Of a DNA stretch of 64,000 bases, positions 1-7,293 are shown in pieces; position 1 is the first letter of the stretch; every line of letters begins with the position of its first letter. The notes beneath the pieces are model-generated. The model was not told the origin of the DNA, made no database searches, and saw nothing but the letters and a program-made list of their open reading frames with translations. A program made the translations under genes and the position numbers. This DNA comes from Mesorhizobium carmichaelinearum (GTDB lineage: Bacteria > Pseudomonadota > Alphaproteobacteria > Rhizobiales > Rhizobiaceae). Location of the stretch: the NCBI RefSeq assembly GCF_900199455.1, contig NZ_FZQR01000023.1, forward strand, positions 18,284 to 82,283, in the 5' to 3' direction.

Positions 1-834
1 GGCGCGGGCGTCCTCGAGGGCCGCCTCCGGCATCGCCATCAGCCGCGGCGTGCCGTTGCGCGGGCTTGTATCGGTCGGGCCGATGCGCAGACCGAGCGGC
101 CGTCGCGACAGCGCCGGCCCCAGCGCCATGAACTGCCCGCGCTCCAGGTCGCGAAAGGCCTCCGCCTGGCGCCGCTCCATGCCGAGCAGATCGGCGGCGC
201 GCGCCATGTCGATGTCGAGGAAGGTGCGGCCCATAAGGAAATTGGAGGCTTCCGCCGCGACATTCTTGGCGAGCTTGGCCAGACGCTGCGTGGCGATGAT
301 GCCGGCGAGCCCGCGCTTGCGGCCACGGCACATCAGATTGGTCATGGCGCCAAGCGAGAGTTTGCGCGCCTCGTCCGAAACCTCGCCGGCCACCGCCGGC
401 GCGAACAGCTGCGCTTCGTCCACCACCACCAGCATCGGATACCAGTGGTCGCGGGCGACCTCGAACAGCCCGCCGAGGAAGGCGGCGGCGCGCCGCATCT
501 GGTTTTCGGCGTCGAGACCTTCGAGGTTGAGCACGGTCGAGACGCGGTGGATGCGTGCGCGCTCGCCGGCCGCCTGCAGGCCGCGCTCGGTGTGCTCCTC
601 GGCATCGATCACCAGATGGCCGTAACGCTCGCCGAGCGAGACGAAGTCGCCTTCGGGATCGATGATGGTCTGCTGCACCCAGGGCGCGCTCTGCTCCAGC
701 AGCCGGCGCAACAGATGCGACTTGCCGGAGCCCGAATTGCCCTGCACCAGAAGGCGGGTCGCCAGCAGCTCCTCGAGATCGAGGTTCGCTGGGGCGCCCG
801 CCGTGGTGTGTCCCATCTCGATCGCAACGGTCAT
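1..834 (-). CDS. HerA-like ATP-binding protein (DUF87), C-terminus cut by window edge
   Basis: The reading frame stays open for 278 codons from an ATG at 834 to the window edge, so the C-terminus is missing. Near the N-terminus is a P-loop (GNSGSGKSHLLRRLL, about residues 32-46) followed by an IIDPEGDF segment; further on is a Walker B-like LVVVDEAQLF and an ATQRLAKL sensor-like motif. This order fits the HerA/DUF87 family of hexameric DNA-translocating ATPases. No NurA nuclease partner is visible, so a role in DNA end processing is only inferred. The promoter should lie in the 300 bases to the right. The family call is fairly secure; the cellular role is not. Confidence 0.8.
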   Translation of the reverse strand, partial: MTVAIEMGHTTAGAPANLDLEELLATRLLVQGNSGSGKSHLLRRLLEQSAPWVQQTIIDPEGDFVSLGERYGHLVIDAEEHTERGLQAAGERARIHRVSTVLNLEGLDAENQMRRAAAFLGGLFEVARDHWYPMLVVVDEAQLFAPAVAGEVSDEARKLSLGAMTNLMCRGRKRGLAGIIATQRLAKLAKNVAAEASNFLMGRTFLDIDMARAADLLGMERRQAEAFRDLERGQFMALGPALSRRPLGLRIGPTDTSPRNGTPRLMAMPEAALEDARA

Positions 835-1141
835 GTCTCGACTCAAAAAGGTCTCCTGCGCGGCATGGGGCTTACCAACCCGGGCGCGGCCCGTCGAGCA
901 CCGATGGCCACCCAGTGGGTGTTGCGCACAGTTGTGAGCAAGGGTGAAGCGCCGACAAGAGCGGCCGCCGCCTGTGGATAGTAACCACCTGTTCACCATA
1001 GGCCGGCGTTGCGATTGCAGAGGCCGGCCATCCGTTTAGCCTGACCTTGCATCGCGCCCCAACGAGATGCACCCCAACGCCCAAATGGCGGCCGGCGTCT
1101 TCAAGTTTCCTTTGTGTATGCGCCGGTCGTCAGTTTTTCCC
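835..1141. other. Gene-free stretch upstream of the HerA-like gene
   Basis: No convincing coding frame is seen on either strand. The stretch must carry the promoter of the leftward HerA-like gene and lies beyond the stop of the leftward GST-like gene. One DnaA-box-like word (TGTGGATAG, about 973-981) occurs, but alone it does not suggest an origin. Confidence 0.5.
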
Positions 1142-1837
1142 TTACATCACCGAGCTTCGGCGCCTTGGCACCGGCGGCAAGTGCGGCGCATCCAGCCCCT
1201 CGAAAGGGTCGCGCCAGGCGTCGATGGCTTCGAGCTGGCGATACCAGCTGATGAGCGCGGGATAGTCGCCGAGCGGCAGGCCGGCGACATCGTTGAAGGG
1301 CAGGAAGGTCGCCATGCGGAAATCGGCATAGGAGAGCGATGGTCCGGCCAGCCATTGCCGGTCTGCCAGCTCCGCCTCCAGGATCGCGGCCGCCTTGTGG
1401 AACTCGTTGAGCCCCTCCCCGACCTTTTGCTCATCGATCGGCCCGAGCCCATAGCGCTGTTTGGTGCCACGCTCGAAATGCACCATGTCGCAGGCCCGCA
1501 CGAAATTCTCCTTGCCCCAGCTCAGCCAGCAGATCATGTCGGGCTCGTCCTCGCCGGTGCGCCAGAAATCGGAACGCGCCGCGCGTGACAGCCGGCAGGC
1601 AATGGCGTCCGCCTCCCACAGACTGCCGCCGGGCCATGCGAGGATGGGAATGGAGAGGTTGGGATTGAGCGGCCGGAACCGCTCCGCTTGTCCCGGCGCA
1701 AAGGGTGACGCGAATTCGAAAGTCACCTGCGCCTCGAGATGACGTGCCACCGCGACCGCCAGGCGCGGATTGGGATTGCGGCTGAAGTACAGTTTCATTT
1801 CACTCCCAGCCGGCATCGGCTCGACCTTGTCACGCAT
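1142..1837 (-). CDS. Glutathione S-transferase family protein
   Basis: The 231-residue protein has the thioredoxin-fold start MKLYFSRNPNPRLAVAVA, the LNPNLSIPIL segment with its conserved cis-Pro, and the LWEADAI glutathione-contact region, followed by an all-helical C-terminal half with a YADFRMA motif. This is the standard two-domain GST plan (N-domain about 14-90, C-domain about 100-220). GSTs conjugate or reduce electrophiles using glutathione in the cytoplasm; the substrate cannot be read from sequence. The first ATG has a strong AAGGAGAGG site. The start at 1798 also has a plausible site (GGGAGTGAA) and would begin directly at the fold, so the N-terminus could be 13 residues shorter. 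The gene stands alone. Confidence 0.85.
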   Translation of the reverse strand: MRDKVEPMPAGSEMKLYFSRNPNPRLAVAVARHLEAQVTFEFASPFAPGQAERFRPLNPNLSIPILAWPGGSLWEADAIACRLSRAARSDFWRTGEDEPDMICWLSWGKENFVRACDMVHFERGTKQRYGLGPIDEQKVGEGLNEFHKAAAILEAELADRQWLAGPSLSYADFRMATFLPFNDVAGLPLGDYPALISWYRQLEAIDAWRDPFEGLDAPHLPPVPRRRSSVM

Positions 1838-1972
1838 AAATGCCTCTCCTTGTCCTGGCGAACATCGCCAGACCTAGGACGGAGGTGGCCGATCTAATCC
1901 GACAAAGTGTGGGTTGACCACCATCGATGGCGAGGCGACACTTCATCTCGCACCAAGGCAGGAGGAATTGCG

Positions 1973-2281
1973 ATGGACGAGCCCGAACGGTGGCGCCACA
2001 TGTCGACGGCGCCCAAGGACGGCAGCCGGATCCTGGTCACGGTCCGTCCCTCCGAACAAGGGCCGGCGGAAGTCGACCTCGCCTACTGGGCGCGCGGCGA
2101 CCAGTTCGCCGGCGAAGGCTGGCGCGCCTCGGATTCTTCGCCCGGCCGCGTCGTCGAATATGCCGAACCGGAGCTGAAATGCTGGATGCCCCTGCCCTCG
2201 GCCAATCTCAGCCGCGGCGGCTCGCTGCCCGCCCCTTGGGAAGGCGACGACGCGCAGCAGCTCGATGGGTCGGGGATTTAA
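1973..2281 (+). CDS. Small DUF551-like hypothetical protein
   Basis: This 102-residue protein begins at an ATG six bases after a near-perfect AGGAGGA ribosome site, which decides against the longer upstream frame. It reads MDEPERWRHMSTAPKDGSRI near the start and ends in a CWMPLP segment. The pattern W-x(3)-STAPKDG...I...YW...WMPLP resembles DUF551-type small proteins found in phages and proteobacteria. No signal peptide or membrane segment is seen and the function is unknown. The stop lies only about 10 bases before the inverted-repeat element that carries the DUF559 gene. Confidence 0.7.
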   Translation: MDEPERWRHMSTAPKDGSRILVTVRPSEQGPAEVDLAYWARGDQFAGEGWRASDSSPGRVVEYAEPELKCWMPLPSANLSRGGSLPAPWEGDDAQQLDGSGI

Positions 2282-2291
2282 CGCTAACGGC

Positions 2292-2348
2292 GACGCTGCC
2301 AATCTCCCCCCTCGTGGGGGAGATGTCCGGCAGGACAGAGGGGGGCGC
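2292..2348 (+). repeat. Left copy of 57-bp inverted palindromic repeat flanking the DUF559 gene
   Basis: The unit holds two nested hairpins: ATCTCCCCC/GGGGGAGAT, then GTCC-GGCA-GGAC, followed by AGAGGGGGG. Its reverse complement recurs at 2770-2826 with five mismatches over 57 bases by eye. Related units occur near 17.3, 22.76 and 28.36 kb, so this belongs to a dispersed REP-like family. Confidence 0.85.
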
Positions 2349-2382
2349 CGTAGAGCGCCGGCCTCAATCAAAGGAGGCAGCC

Positions 2383-2754
2383 ATGCCTCATACTCCATTG
2401 CCTCCTAAGAGCCGAGCAAACGCACGGTCCATGCGCAAGGTCATGACCGACGCGGAGGTGAAGCTCTGGAACGCGCTTCGTCCCCACAGGCTGATGGGGC
2501 TGGGCTTTCGCAGGCAGTTTCCAATTGCTGGTTACATTTTGGATTTTGCCTGCCCGGAAAAGAAGCTCGTCGTAGAAGTCGATGGGTCGCAGCACGGCGA
2601 CGCGGATCTTGCAGCCACCGACGCGTCAAGGACAAAGCGACTGGAACAGGATGGCTGGACCGTGCTGCGGTTCTGGAACGACGATATCATTCGCGACATC
2701 GACAATGTCTGCCAGAATATCGTCATCGTGGCGGGTTTAGGCGGCACAGGCTGA
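2383..2754 (+). CDS. DUF559 domain protein, predicted small endonuclease
   Basis: The 123-residue protein starts at an ATG after AAGGAGG. It matches DUF559, a PD-(D/E)XK/Vsr-like fold: MTDAEVKLWNALR, then LGFRRQFPIAGYILDFACPE, then KLVVEVDGSQH and RLEQDGWTVLRFWNDDI. The acidic and lysine residues of the LDFACPEKKLVVEVDG core fit a metal-dependent nuclease active site. Family members are predicted DNA endonucleases, but few have known roles. The gene is the only one between two inverted copies of a 57-bp palindromic repeat, with just 34 bases to the left repeat and 15 to the right, so nuclease and repeats may form one unit. No methylase or Vsr partner is nearby. Confidence 0.85.
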   Translation: MPHTPLPPKSRANARSMRKVMTDAEVKLWNALRPHRLMGLGFRRQFPIAGYILDFACPEKKLVVEVDGSQHGDADLAATDASRTKRLEQDGWTVLRFWNDDIIRDIDNVCQNIVIVAGLGGTG

Positions 2755-2769
2755 GAGGTTGGCGGGACA

Positions 2770-2826
2770 GCGCCCCCCTCTGCCCTGCCGGGCATCTCCC
2801 CCACTTGGGGGGAGATCGGCAGCGTC
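2770..2826 (-). repeat. Right copy of 57-bp inverted palindromic repeat
   Basis: This is the inverted partner of the repeat at 2292-2348; read leftward it begins GACGCTGCC and ends GGGGGGCGC like its mate. It ends 13 bases before the stop of the aldo/keto reductase gene. The pair delimits a 535-base segment with a single gene. Confidence 0.85.
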
Positions 2827-2839
2827 ATCGCCGGCTCCT

Positions 2840-3670
2840 TCAAAACAAAAACGCAGCCGTGGCCGGGTTCGGACCGTCGCGTCCATCCGCCGAATCCATG
2901 CCCGCGATCGTCTCCAGGTCCTGCGCGTCCAGCTCAAAGTCGAAGACATCGAAATTGGCCGCGATGCGATCTTGGCGGACCGACTTCGGGATGACGATCA
3001 GCCCTTGCTGCAGGTGCCAGCGGATGATCGTCTGCGCCGCCGACTTGCCGTGCTTCCCGGCAATGCCGGCGATCGTCGGATCGCTCAGCAGCCGGCCGCT
3101 GCCCAGCGGGCTCCAGCTTTCGGTGTGGATGTTATGCGCGGCATGAAATTCCCTGAGCGCGCGCTGCTGGAAACGCGGATGCAGTTCGATCTGGTTGGCC
3201 ACCGGGACCACGCCGGTCTCGCCGATGATGCGTTCCAGATGGTCCCTGTTGAAATTCGACACGCCGATCGACTTGATGCGGCCGGCCTGCTTCAGCTCGA
3301 TGAGGGTCTTCCAGGCCTCGACATATTTGTCGCGGCTGGGCACCGGCCAGTGGATCAGGAACAGGTCGATCTGCTCGACGCCGAGTTTTTCCATCGTGTC
3401 GTCGAAAGCGCGCAGCGCCGCATCGCGCTGGTGGGCGCCGTTGCGCAGTTTCGAGGTGATGAACAGCTCGTTTCTCGGCACATCGGCGGCGCGGATAGCC
3501 TCGCCGACGCCCTCCTCGTTCTGATAACCCTCGGCCGTGTCGATCAGCCGGTAGCCGGCCTTGATCGCCCAGCCCACCACATCGGCGGTGATGCCGTGAT
3601 CGACCTGCCACACGCCAAGGCCAAGCTGGGGAATGGTGGCGCCGTCGTTCAGCGTGATCTGTGCGGGCAT
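2840..3670 (-). CDS. Aldo/keto reductase, 2,5-diketo-D-gluconate reductase type
   Basis: This 276-residue protein has the length and motifs of the AKR3/AKR5 group. The catalytic tetrad is visible: Asp44 and Tyr49 in LIDTAEGYQNE, Lys74 in ITSKLRN, and His107 in LFLIHWPVP. The GVSNF motif and the C-terminal IPKSV(R) NADP-binding segment are present. It should be a cytoplasmic NADPH-dependent carbonyl reductase on a TIM barrel; the substrate cannot be inferred. The gene is monocistronic by spacing. Confidence 0.93.
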   Translation of the reverse strand: MPAQITLNDGATIPQLGLGVWQVDHGITADVVGWAIKAGYRLIDTAEGYQNEEGVGEAIRAADVPRNELFITSKLRNGAHQRDAALRAFDDTMEKLGVEQIDLFLIHWPVPSRDKYVEAWKTLIELKQAGRIKSIGVSNFNRDHLERIIGETGVVPVANQIELHPRFQQRALREFHAAHNIHTESWSPLGSGRLLSDPTIAGIAGKHGKSAAQTIIRWHLQQGLIVIPKSVRQDRIAANFDVFDFELDAQDLETIAGMDSADGRDGPNPATAAFLF

Positions 3671-3798
3671 GATCGGGTCCTTTGCGAAGAGATGTCCGGG
3701 CGGTCGCCCAACGCAGCCTATCTAGGCACGCGCCGGGACGACGGCCAGTCGCCGGCGGACAAATTCGCAGACCTGACGTCTCCGTCAGGGGAACCGGC

Positions 3799-4455
3799 TC
3801 ATTTCGGCCGGCGCACCGCGCGCACCACCGGAGTGGATGTGCTGCCGCAGTAGAGGCGGTCACCGCCGTCGGATTCCAGTCCCGAGACGGTCATGCCGGC
3901 CGGCATGTCGAGCCGCTCCAGGAGCTTGCCGGTCTTGGGGTCGACACGACGCAGATCGCTCTCGTCGCCTTCCCAGGTGCCGTGCCACAGCTCGCCATCC
4001 ACCCAGGTCACGCCGGTGACGAAACGGCTGGATTCGATGCTGCGCAGGATTTTCCCGGTCTCGGGGTCGATCTGGTGGATCTTGCGCTCGCGGTACTGCC
4101 CAACCCACAGCGTGCCTTCGGCCCAGGTCAGCCCGGAGTCGCGGCCGCCGCCGGGCGCCGGAATGGTGGAGAGCACCGCGCCGGTATCGGGGTCGATCTT
4201 CTGGATGCGATCATCGGCGAGCTGGTAGAAATACCGGCCATCAAAGGCGGTGCCGGCATGCGCCGCGACATCGATCGAACGCAGTGGCTGTCCGCTTTGC
4301 GGATCGAAGGCATTCAGTCTGTCGCCTGAGGCAAACCAGACGTTCTCGCCGTCAAAGCTCACCCCATGTATCCGCTCCACACCGGGAAAAGGTCCGTATT
4401 CGCGCAGGATTTCGGCCGGTGAATGTTTCATGTCTTGATCCTCGATTGTGGTCAT
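3799..4455 (-). CDS. Beta-propeller protein, glutamine cyclotransferase/PQQ-repeat-like
   Basis: The 218-residue protein is made of short repeats with the pattern G-x-L/V-W-x(n)-I-D-P-x-T-G-x-I/L (for example IQKIDPDTGAVLSTI, IHQIDPETGKILRSI and LRRVDPKTGKLLERL), the hallmark of a small beta-propeller. There is no signal peptide, so it is probably cytoplasmic. It might be a sensor or lyase-like propeller; no enzymatic residues are assigned. The start has a good AGGAAGGGTGG site. It begins 9 bases after the stop of the wHTH regulator on the same strand, so the two are likely co-transcribed. Confidence 0.75.
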   Translation of the reverse strand: MTTIEDQDMKHSPAEILREYGPFPGVERIHGVSFDGENVWFASGDRLNAFDPQSGQPLRSIDVAAHAGTAFDGRYFYQLADDRIQKIDPDTGAVLSTIPAPGGGRDSGLTWAEGTLWVGQYRERKIHQIDPETGKILRSIESSRFVTGVTWVDGELWHGTWEGDESDLRRVDPKTGKLLERLDMPAGMTVSGLESDGGDRLYCGSTSTPVVRAVRRPK

Positions 4456-4464
4456 CCACCCTTC

Positions 4465-5685
4465 CTAACTACTTGGCAGCGGCGCCGGGAGTAACAAGGT
4501 GGTCGTGAATCCGGCCACCGGCGGCGTCATCCAGCGGCGCGCCCTTCCATGGCCGAAAGACTGCACCTTACCGGCTTCGGCGAGCGGCTCGAGCGCCCGC
4601 TGCACGCTGCGCTGGCCGGTTGCGAGCGCCAGCGCCAGGGCCGAACTCGACCAGGCTTCGCCGTCGGCCAGCAAGGCCAGCACCGCCGCGTGGCGTTCCT
4701 CGATCGGCCGTGCCAGCACCATCACCGCGCGCGCATGCCTTGACGCCAGCGTAAAACCGCGCTTGGTGGCGCTGATGTCGGCTAGCGCGGCAAGCTCGGC
4801 GCGCAGCCGGCCGATCTCGACGCGCAGGCGAGCGCGGTGCGATTCATCGGCATGCTTGCCGCCAAAGGCCCGCGCCACGAGCGCCTCGCGCGACACATCG
4901 CCGGGCCAGGCTTCGGCGAGTGCCCGCGCCAGCGCGAACAGCACTGGCCGGCTCGCCAGCGAGACCGTCCTGTCCCCGGCGCGCACGGCGTAGCGAAAGG
5001 CGTCGACGACCAGCGCCGGCGATGCCTGCAGCGCCTCGACCTCTTCGAGCAGCAGCGGCCGCTCCGTGCCTTGCGTGATCAGCCGCGCCGCCGGCGTTTC
5101 CAGCGCCAGCGATGCGGTGGCGACCTCCGCCATCAGGCCGGGAATGCCGGCCTGGCGGGCGGCGTTGCGTGCCCATTCCAGCGCCGCGCGCGCCGGCCGG
5201 GTCCGCAGACGCCGCATGGCGATGCCGGCGACGGCGAGTTCATGTGCGGCCCGCGCGGCCGGCGGCAGCGGCGTCGGGTCGAGGCCGGCCAGCACATGCT
5301 CGGCCTCGTCGAGTCGGCCGATCAACAGCAGGCGCCGCACCTTGAGGTGGCCGGCATGCGCCGCGTTCAGCCGGTCGCCATGCTTTTCCAGCGTGGTGCG
5401 CGCCGCGTCGAGCGCCTTGGCCGGCCAGCCGAGATCACGCGAGACCAGCGCGATCTCGGCCTCGGCGACGACGCATCTGGCGCGCGCGACAGCCTCTTTC
5501 GGGCTGAACGCGCGGGCCGCGCGCCGCAAGAGCAGCTTGGCGCGGTCGAAATCGCCGAGCTGCGCCATGGCGATGCCGCGCAACGCCAGCGCCGGCGCAT
5601 CCTCGCGCAAGGCGACACGGTCGAGCGCGCCGAGCGGATCGCCCGCCGCCAGCGCCAGCGCTGCCGCGGTGATCAGCGAGTCCAT
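4465..5685 (-). CDS. Transcriptional regulator with TPR-like N-terminus and winged-helix C-terminus
   Basis: The 406-residue protein is helical and Ala/Leu/Arg-rich for its first 230 residues (TPR-like). It then has an OmpR-like winged-helix segment around 245-315 (RPVLFALARALAEAW ... LRVEIGRLRAEL) and a second small HTH near 330-385 (GQRSVQRALEPLAEAGKV). This suggests a one-component DNA-binding regulator with a protein-interaction or ligand-sensing N-half. It is co-transcribed with the downstream propeller gene. Its start codon abuts a repeat word that recurs upstream of the DUF899 gene, which may be its operator. No specific family name can be given. Confidence 0.65.
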   Translation of the reverse strand: MDSLITAAALALAAGDPLGALDRVALREDAPALALRGIAMAQLGDFDRAKLLLRRAARAFSPKEAVARARCVVAEAEIALVSRDLGWPAKALDAARTTLEKHGDRLNAAHAGHLKVRRLLLIGRLDEAEHVLAGLDPTPLPPAARAAHELAVAGIAMRRLRTRPARAALEWARNAARQAGIPGLMAEVATASLALETPAARLITQGTERPLLLEEVEALQASPALVVDAFRYAVRAGDRTVSLASRPVLFALARALAEAWPGDVSREALVARAFGGKHADESHRARLRVEIGRLRAELAALADISATKRGFTLASRHARAVMVLARPIEERHAAVLALLADGEAWSSSALALALATGQRSVQRALEPLAEAGKVQSFGHGRARRWMTPPVAGFTTTLLLPAPLPSS

Positions 5686-5722
5686 TCAAATCCCGTCACA
5701 CTTGTAACTCCCACCCCCGCAT
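5684..5722 (+). promoter_or_regulatory. Promoter/operator repeat, copy 1
   Basis: The word ATTCAAATCCCGTCACACTT followed by GTAACTC lies at the start codon of the leftward regulator. It recurs at 5956 with only a few changes. Because one copy adjoins the regulator and the other precedes the DUF899 gene, a shared regulatory site is a reasonable inference. Confidence 0.45.
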
Positions 5723-6058
5723 CGCCCTAACTTAAATCACCACTGCCGGCCAGCAAGCCGCATCGAGCCAAGGGAGACCTAGCCATGTGGCTGAGGGCAC
5801 CACCGCCACGATTGACGCCAATTCCGGCACTCGCTAGCCTGAGCATCTCAGGTATTCGTATTAAGCATCTCATTAGAGGTAGTTGAAAATGCCTGCAACC
5901 GACAATCTCGAACACAACGCACGGCCCCGCCACCCCTGTTGCGCCGGGCCGGAGGATTCAAATCCCGTCGCAGATGTAACTCACCCCACCCCGCTTCACC
6001 GCTCTAGCCTGGATCCCCAGGTAGTCCGCGACGGCACCACTGGCAAAGGAGAAGACCA
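5686..6058. other. Intergenic region with duplicated promoter and decayed reading frames
   Basis: The region between the divergent regulator and DUF899 genes holds two copies of a promoter-like word (5684 and 5956). After copy 1 comes a ribosome-site-like AAGGGAGACC and an ATG at 5785 that runs only 33 codons to a TGA at 5884. A second short frame (ATG 5889) runs 57 codons and overlaps the DUF899 start. Neither resembles a known protein. The layout looks like a tandem duplication whose first regulated gene has decayed. Confidence 0.4.
5956..5997 (+). promoter_or_regulatory. Promoter/operator repeat, copy 2
   Basis: The second copy of the repeat word (ATTCAAATCCCGTCGCAGAT then GTAACTC) lies 62-100 bases upstream of the DUF899 start, a suitable distance for a promoter or activator site. 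Confidence 0.45.
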
Positions 6059-6808
6059 ATGACCAAGCACATGACGATGCAGACCCCACCGATCGTTTCG
6101 CGGCAGGAATGGGACGCCGCGCGCGAAAAGATGCTGGTGAAGGAGAAGGCGACGCTGCGCGCCAAGGACGCGCTGGCCGCCGAACGCCGGCGCATGCCGT
6201 GGATGGAAGTGGACAAGGCCTATGTGTTCGAAGGCCCCAACGGCAAGGCAAGCCTGCTCGACCTGTTCGAAGGCCGCCGCCAGCTGATCGTCTACCGCGC
6301 CTTCTTCGAACCGGGCGTCTATGGCTGGCCCGATCATGCCTGCCGCGGCTGCTCGCTCGGCGCCGACCAGGTCGGCCACCTCGCCCATCTCAACGCCCGC
6401 AACACCACGCTCGCCTACGCCTCGCGCGCACCGCAGGCCGATATTGTCAGACTGAAGGCGCGGATGGGCTGGGAGATACCGTGGTACACAATCACCGACA
6501 GCTTCGACAAGGATTTCGGCGTCGACGAATGGCACGGCCACAACGTCTTCATCCATGACGGCGACCGCGTCTTCCGCACCTATTTCATCAACAGCCGCGG
6601 CGACGAGGCGATGGGCACGGTCTGGAGCTATCTCGACGCCACCCCGCTCGGCCGTCAGGAAATCTGGGAGGACTCGCCCGAAGGCTACCCCCAGACCCCG
6701 CTCTACAGCTGGTGGAACTGGCACGACAATTACGAAGCCGGAGCCGACAAGAAATGGGCCGAAGTGTCCGCCGCCGGCGAAGCCGCGTTCAGGGATAAGG
6801 CCGAGTGA
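6059..6808 (+). CDS. DUF899 family thioredoxin-like protein
   Basis: The 249-residue protein matches DUF899: an N-terminal SRQEWDAAREKMLVKEKA helix, RRMPWMEVDKAYVFEGPNGK, the LIVYRAFFEPG strand, a CRGCS motif (about residues 98-102) and a C-terminal WWNWHDNY block. The family has a thioredoxin/peroxiredoxin-like fold in which the CxxC may be redox-active; substrates are not established. The start has AAAGGAGAAG at good spacing; an in-frame ATG at 6071 is an alternative. It probably belongs to the regulon of the divergent wHTH regulator, given the shared upstream word. Confidence 0.85.
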   Translation: MTKHMTMQTPPIVSRQEWDAAREKMLVKEKATLRAKDALAAERRRMPWMEVDKAYVFEGPNGKASLLDLFEGRRQLIVYRAFFEPGVYGWPDHACRGCSLGADQVGHLAHLNARNTTLAYASRAPQADIVRLKARMGWEIPWYTITDSFDKDFGVDEWHGHNVFIHDGDRVFRTYFINSRGDEAMGTVWSYLDATPLGRQEIWEDSPEGYPQTPLYSWWNWHDNYEAGADKKWAEVSAAGEAAFRDKAE

Positions 6809-6815
6809 GCTTGAG

Positions 6816-6949
6816 TTCCTCGCCCCCGCCAAAGGCGGGGGGAGAGGTGTCCGCGAAGCGGACGGAGAGGGGGCCTTCGTAGGGCGCAGCCCCCTCTCCG
6901 TCTCGGCTTCGCCGAGCCACCTCTCCCCCACTTTCGTGGGGGCGAGGAA
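6816..6949. repeat. REPIN-like inverted pair of palindromes
   Basis: TTCCTCGCCCCC at the left pairs with GGGGGCGAGGAA at the right, and further arms (GGGGGAGAGGTG, GGACGGAGAGGGGGC) have inverted partners, making a 134-base nested hairpin. Smaller hairpins (CCGCGAAGCGG, CGGCTTCGCCG) sit inside each arm. It lies between two rightward genes and could act as transcription terminator or mRNA stabiliser. Confidence 0.8.
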
Positions 6950-6990
6950 CGCAGATCCTGAAGGGCCGCAACCATCAAGGGATTAAGATC

Positions 6991-7248
6991 ATGAGCGACA
7001 CCCACATAAGCACCGGCAGCGCGACCCCTGAAAACACCATCACCCTTGGCATGGCTGACTGGCTGTGCCTCGCCGCGGCACCGACCTTCGCCGTGATGGC
7101 GCTGCTCTCCTGCATGCAGGGCAGTGATGCGGCTATGCTGTGCATGGGCGGCTCGCCGCTGACTGGCATGGCCGCCATGTATCTCTTGATGAGCGCCTTC
7201 CACCTGGCACCCTGGCTGCGGGTGATTTCCGGACGCCAGATCCGATAG
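6991..7248 (+). CDS. Small membrane protein, unknown function
   Basis: The 85-residue protein has two hydrophobic stretches (about 22-42, WLCLAAAPTFAVMALLSCM; about 55-75, PLTGMAAMYLLMSAFHLAPW), so it is probably a two-span inner-membrane protein. It starts after an AGGGATTAAGATC leader with a modest ribosome site. No family is recognised. It precedes the MDR dehydrogenase by 45 bases and may be co-transcribed with it. Confidence 0.6.
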   Translation: MSDTHISTGSATPENTITLGMADWLCLAAAPTFAVMALLSCMQGSDAAMLCMGGSPLTGMAAMYLLMSAFHLAPWLRVISGRQIR

Positions 7249-7293
7249 GCCCAGCCCCCGTATCAAAACACCCCCACATGTCGGAGACAGACA

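Noticed and set aside
960..990. Possible replication origin from a DnaA-box-like word
   Set aside because: Only one imperfect box is present, without an AT-rich unwinding region or neighbouring origin genes.
4837..5730. A 297-codon rightward frame opposite the wHTH regulator gene
   Set aside because: It is Arg/Gln/Gly-rich without motifs and antisense to a gene with clear HTH segments.
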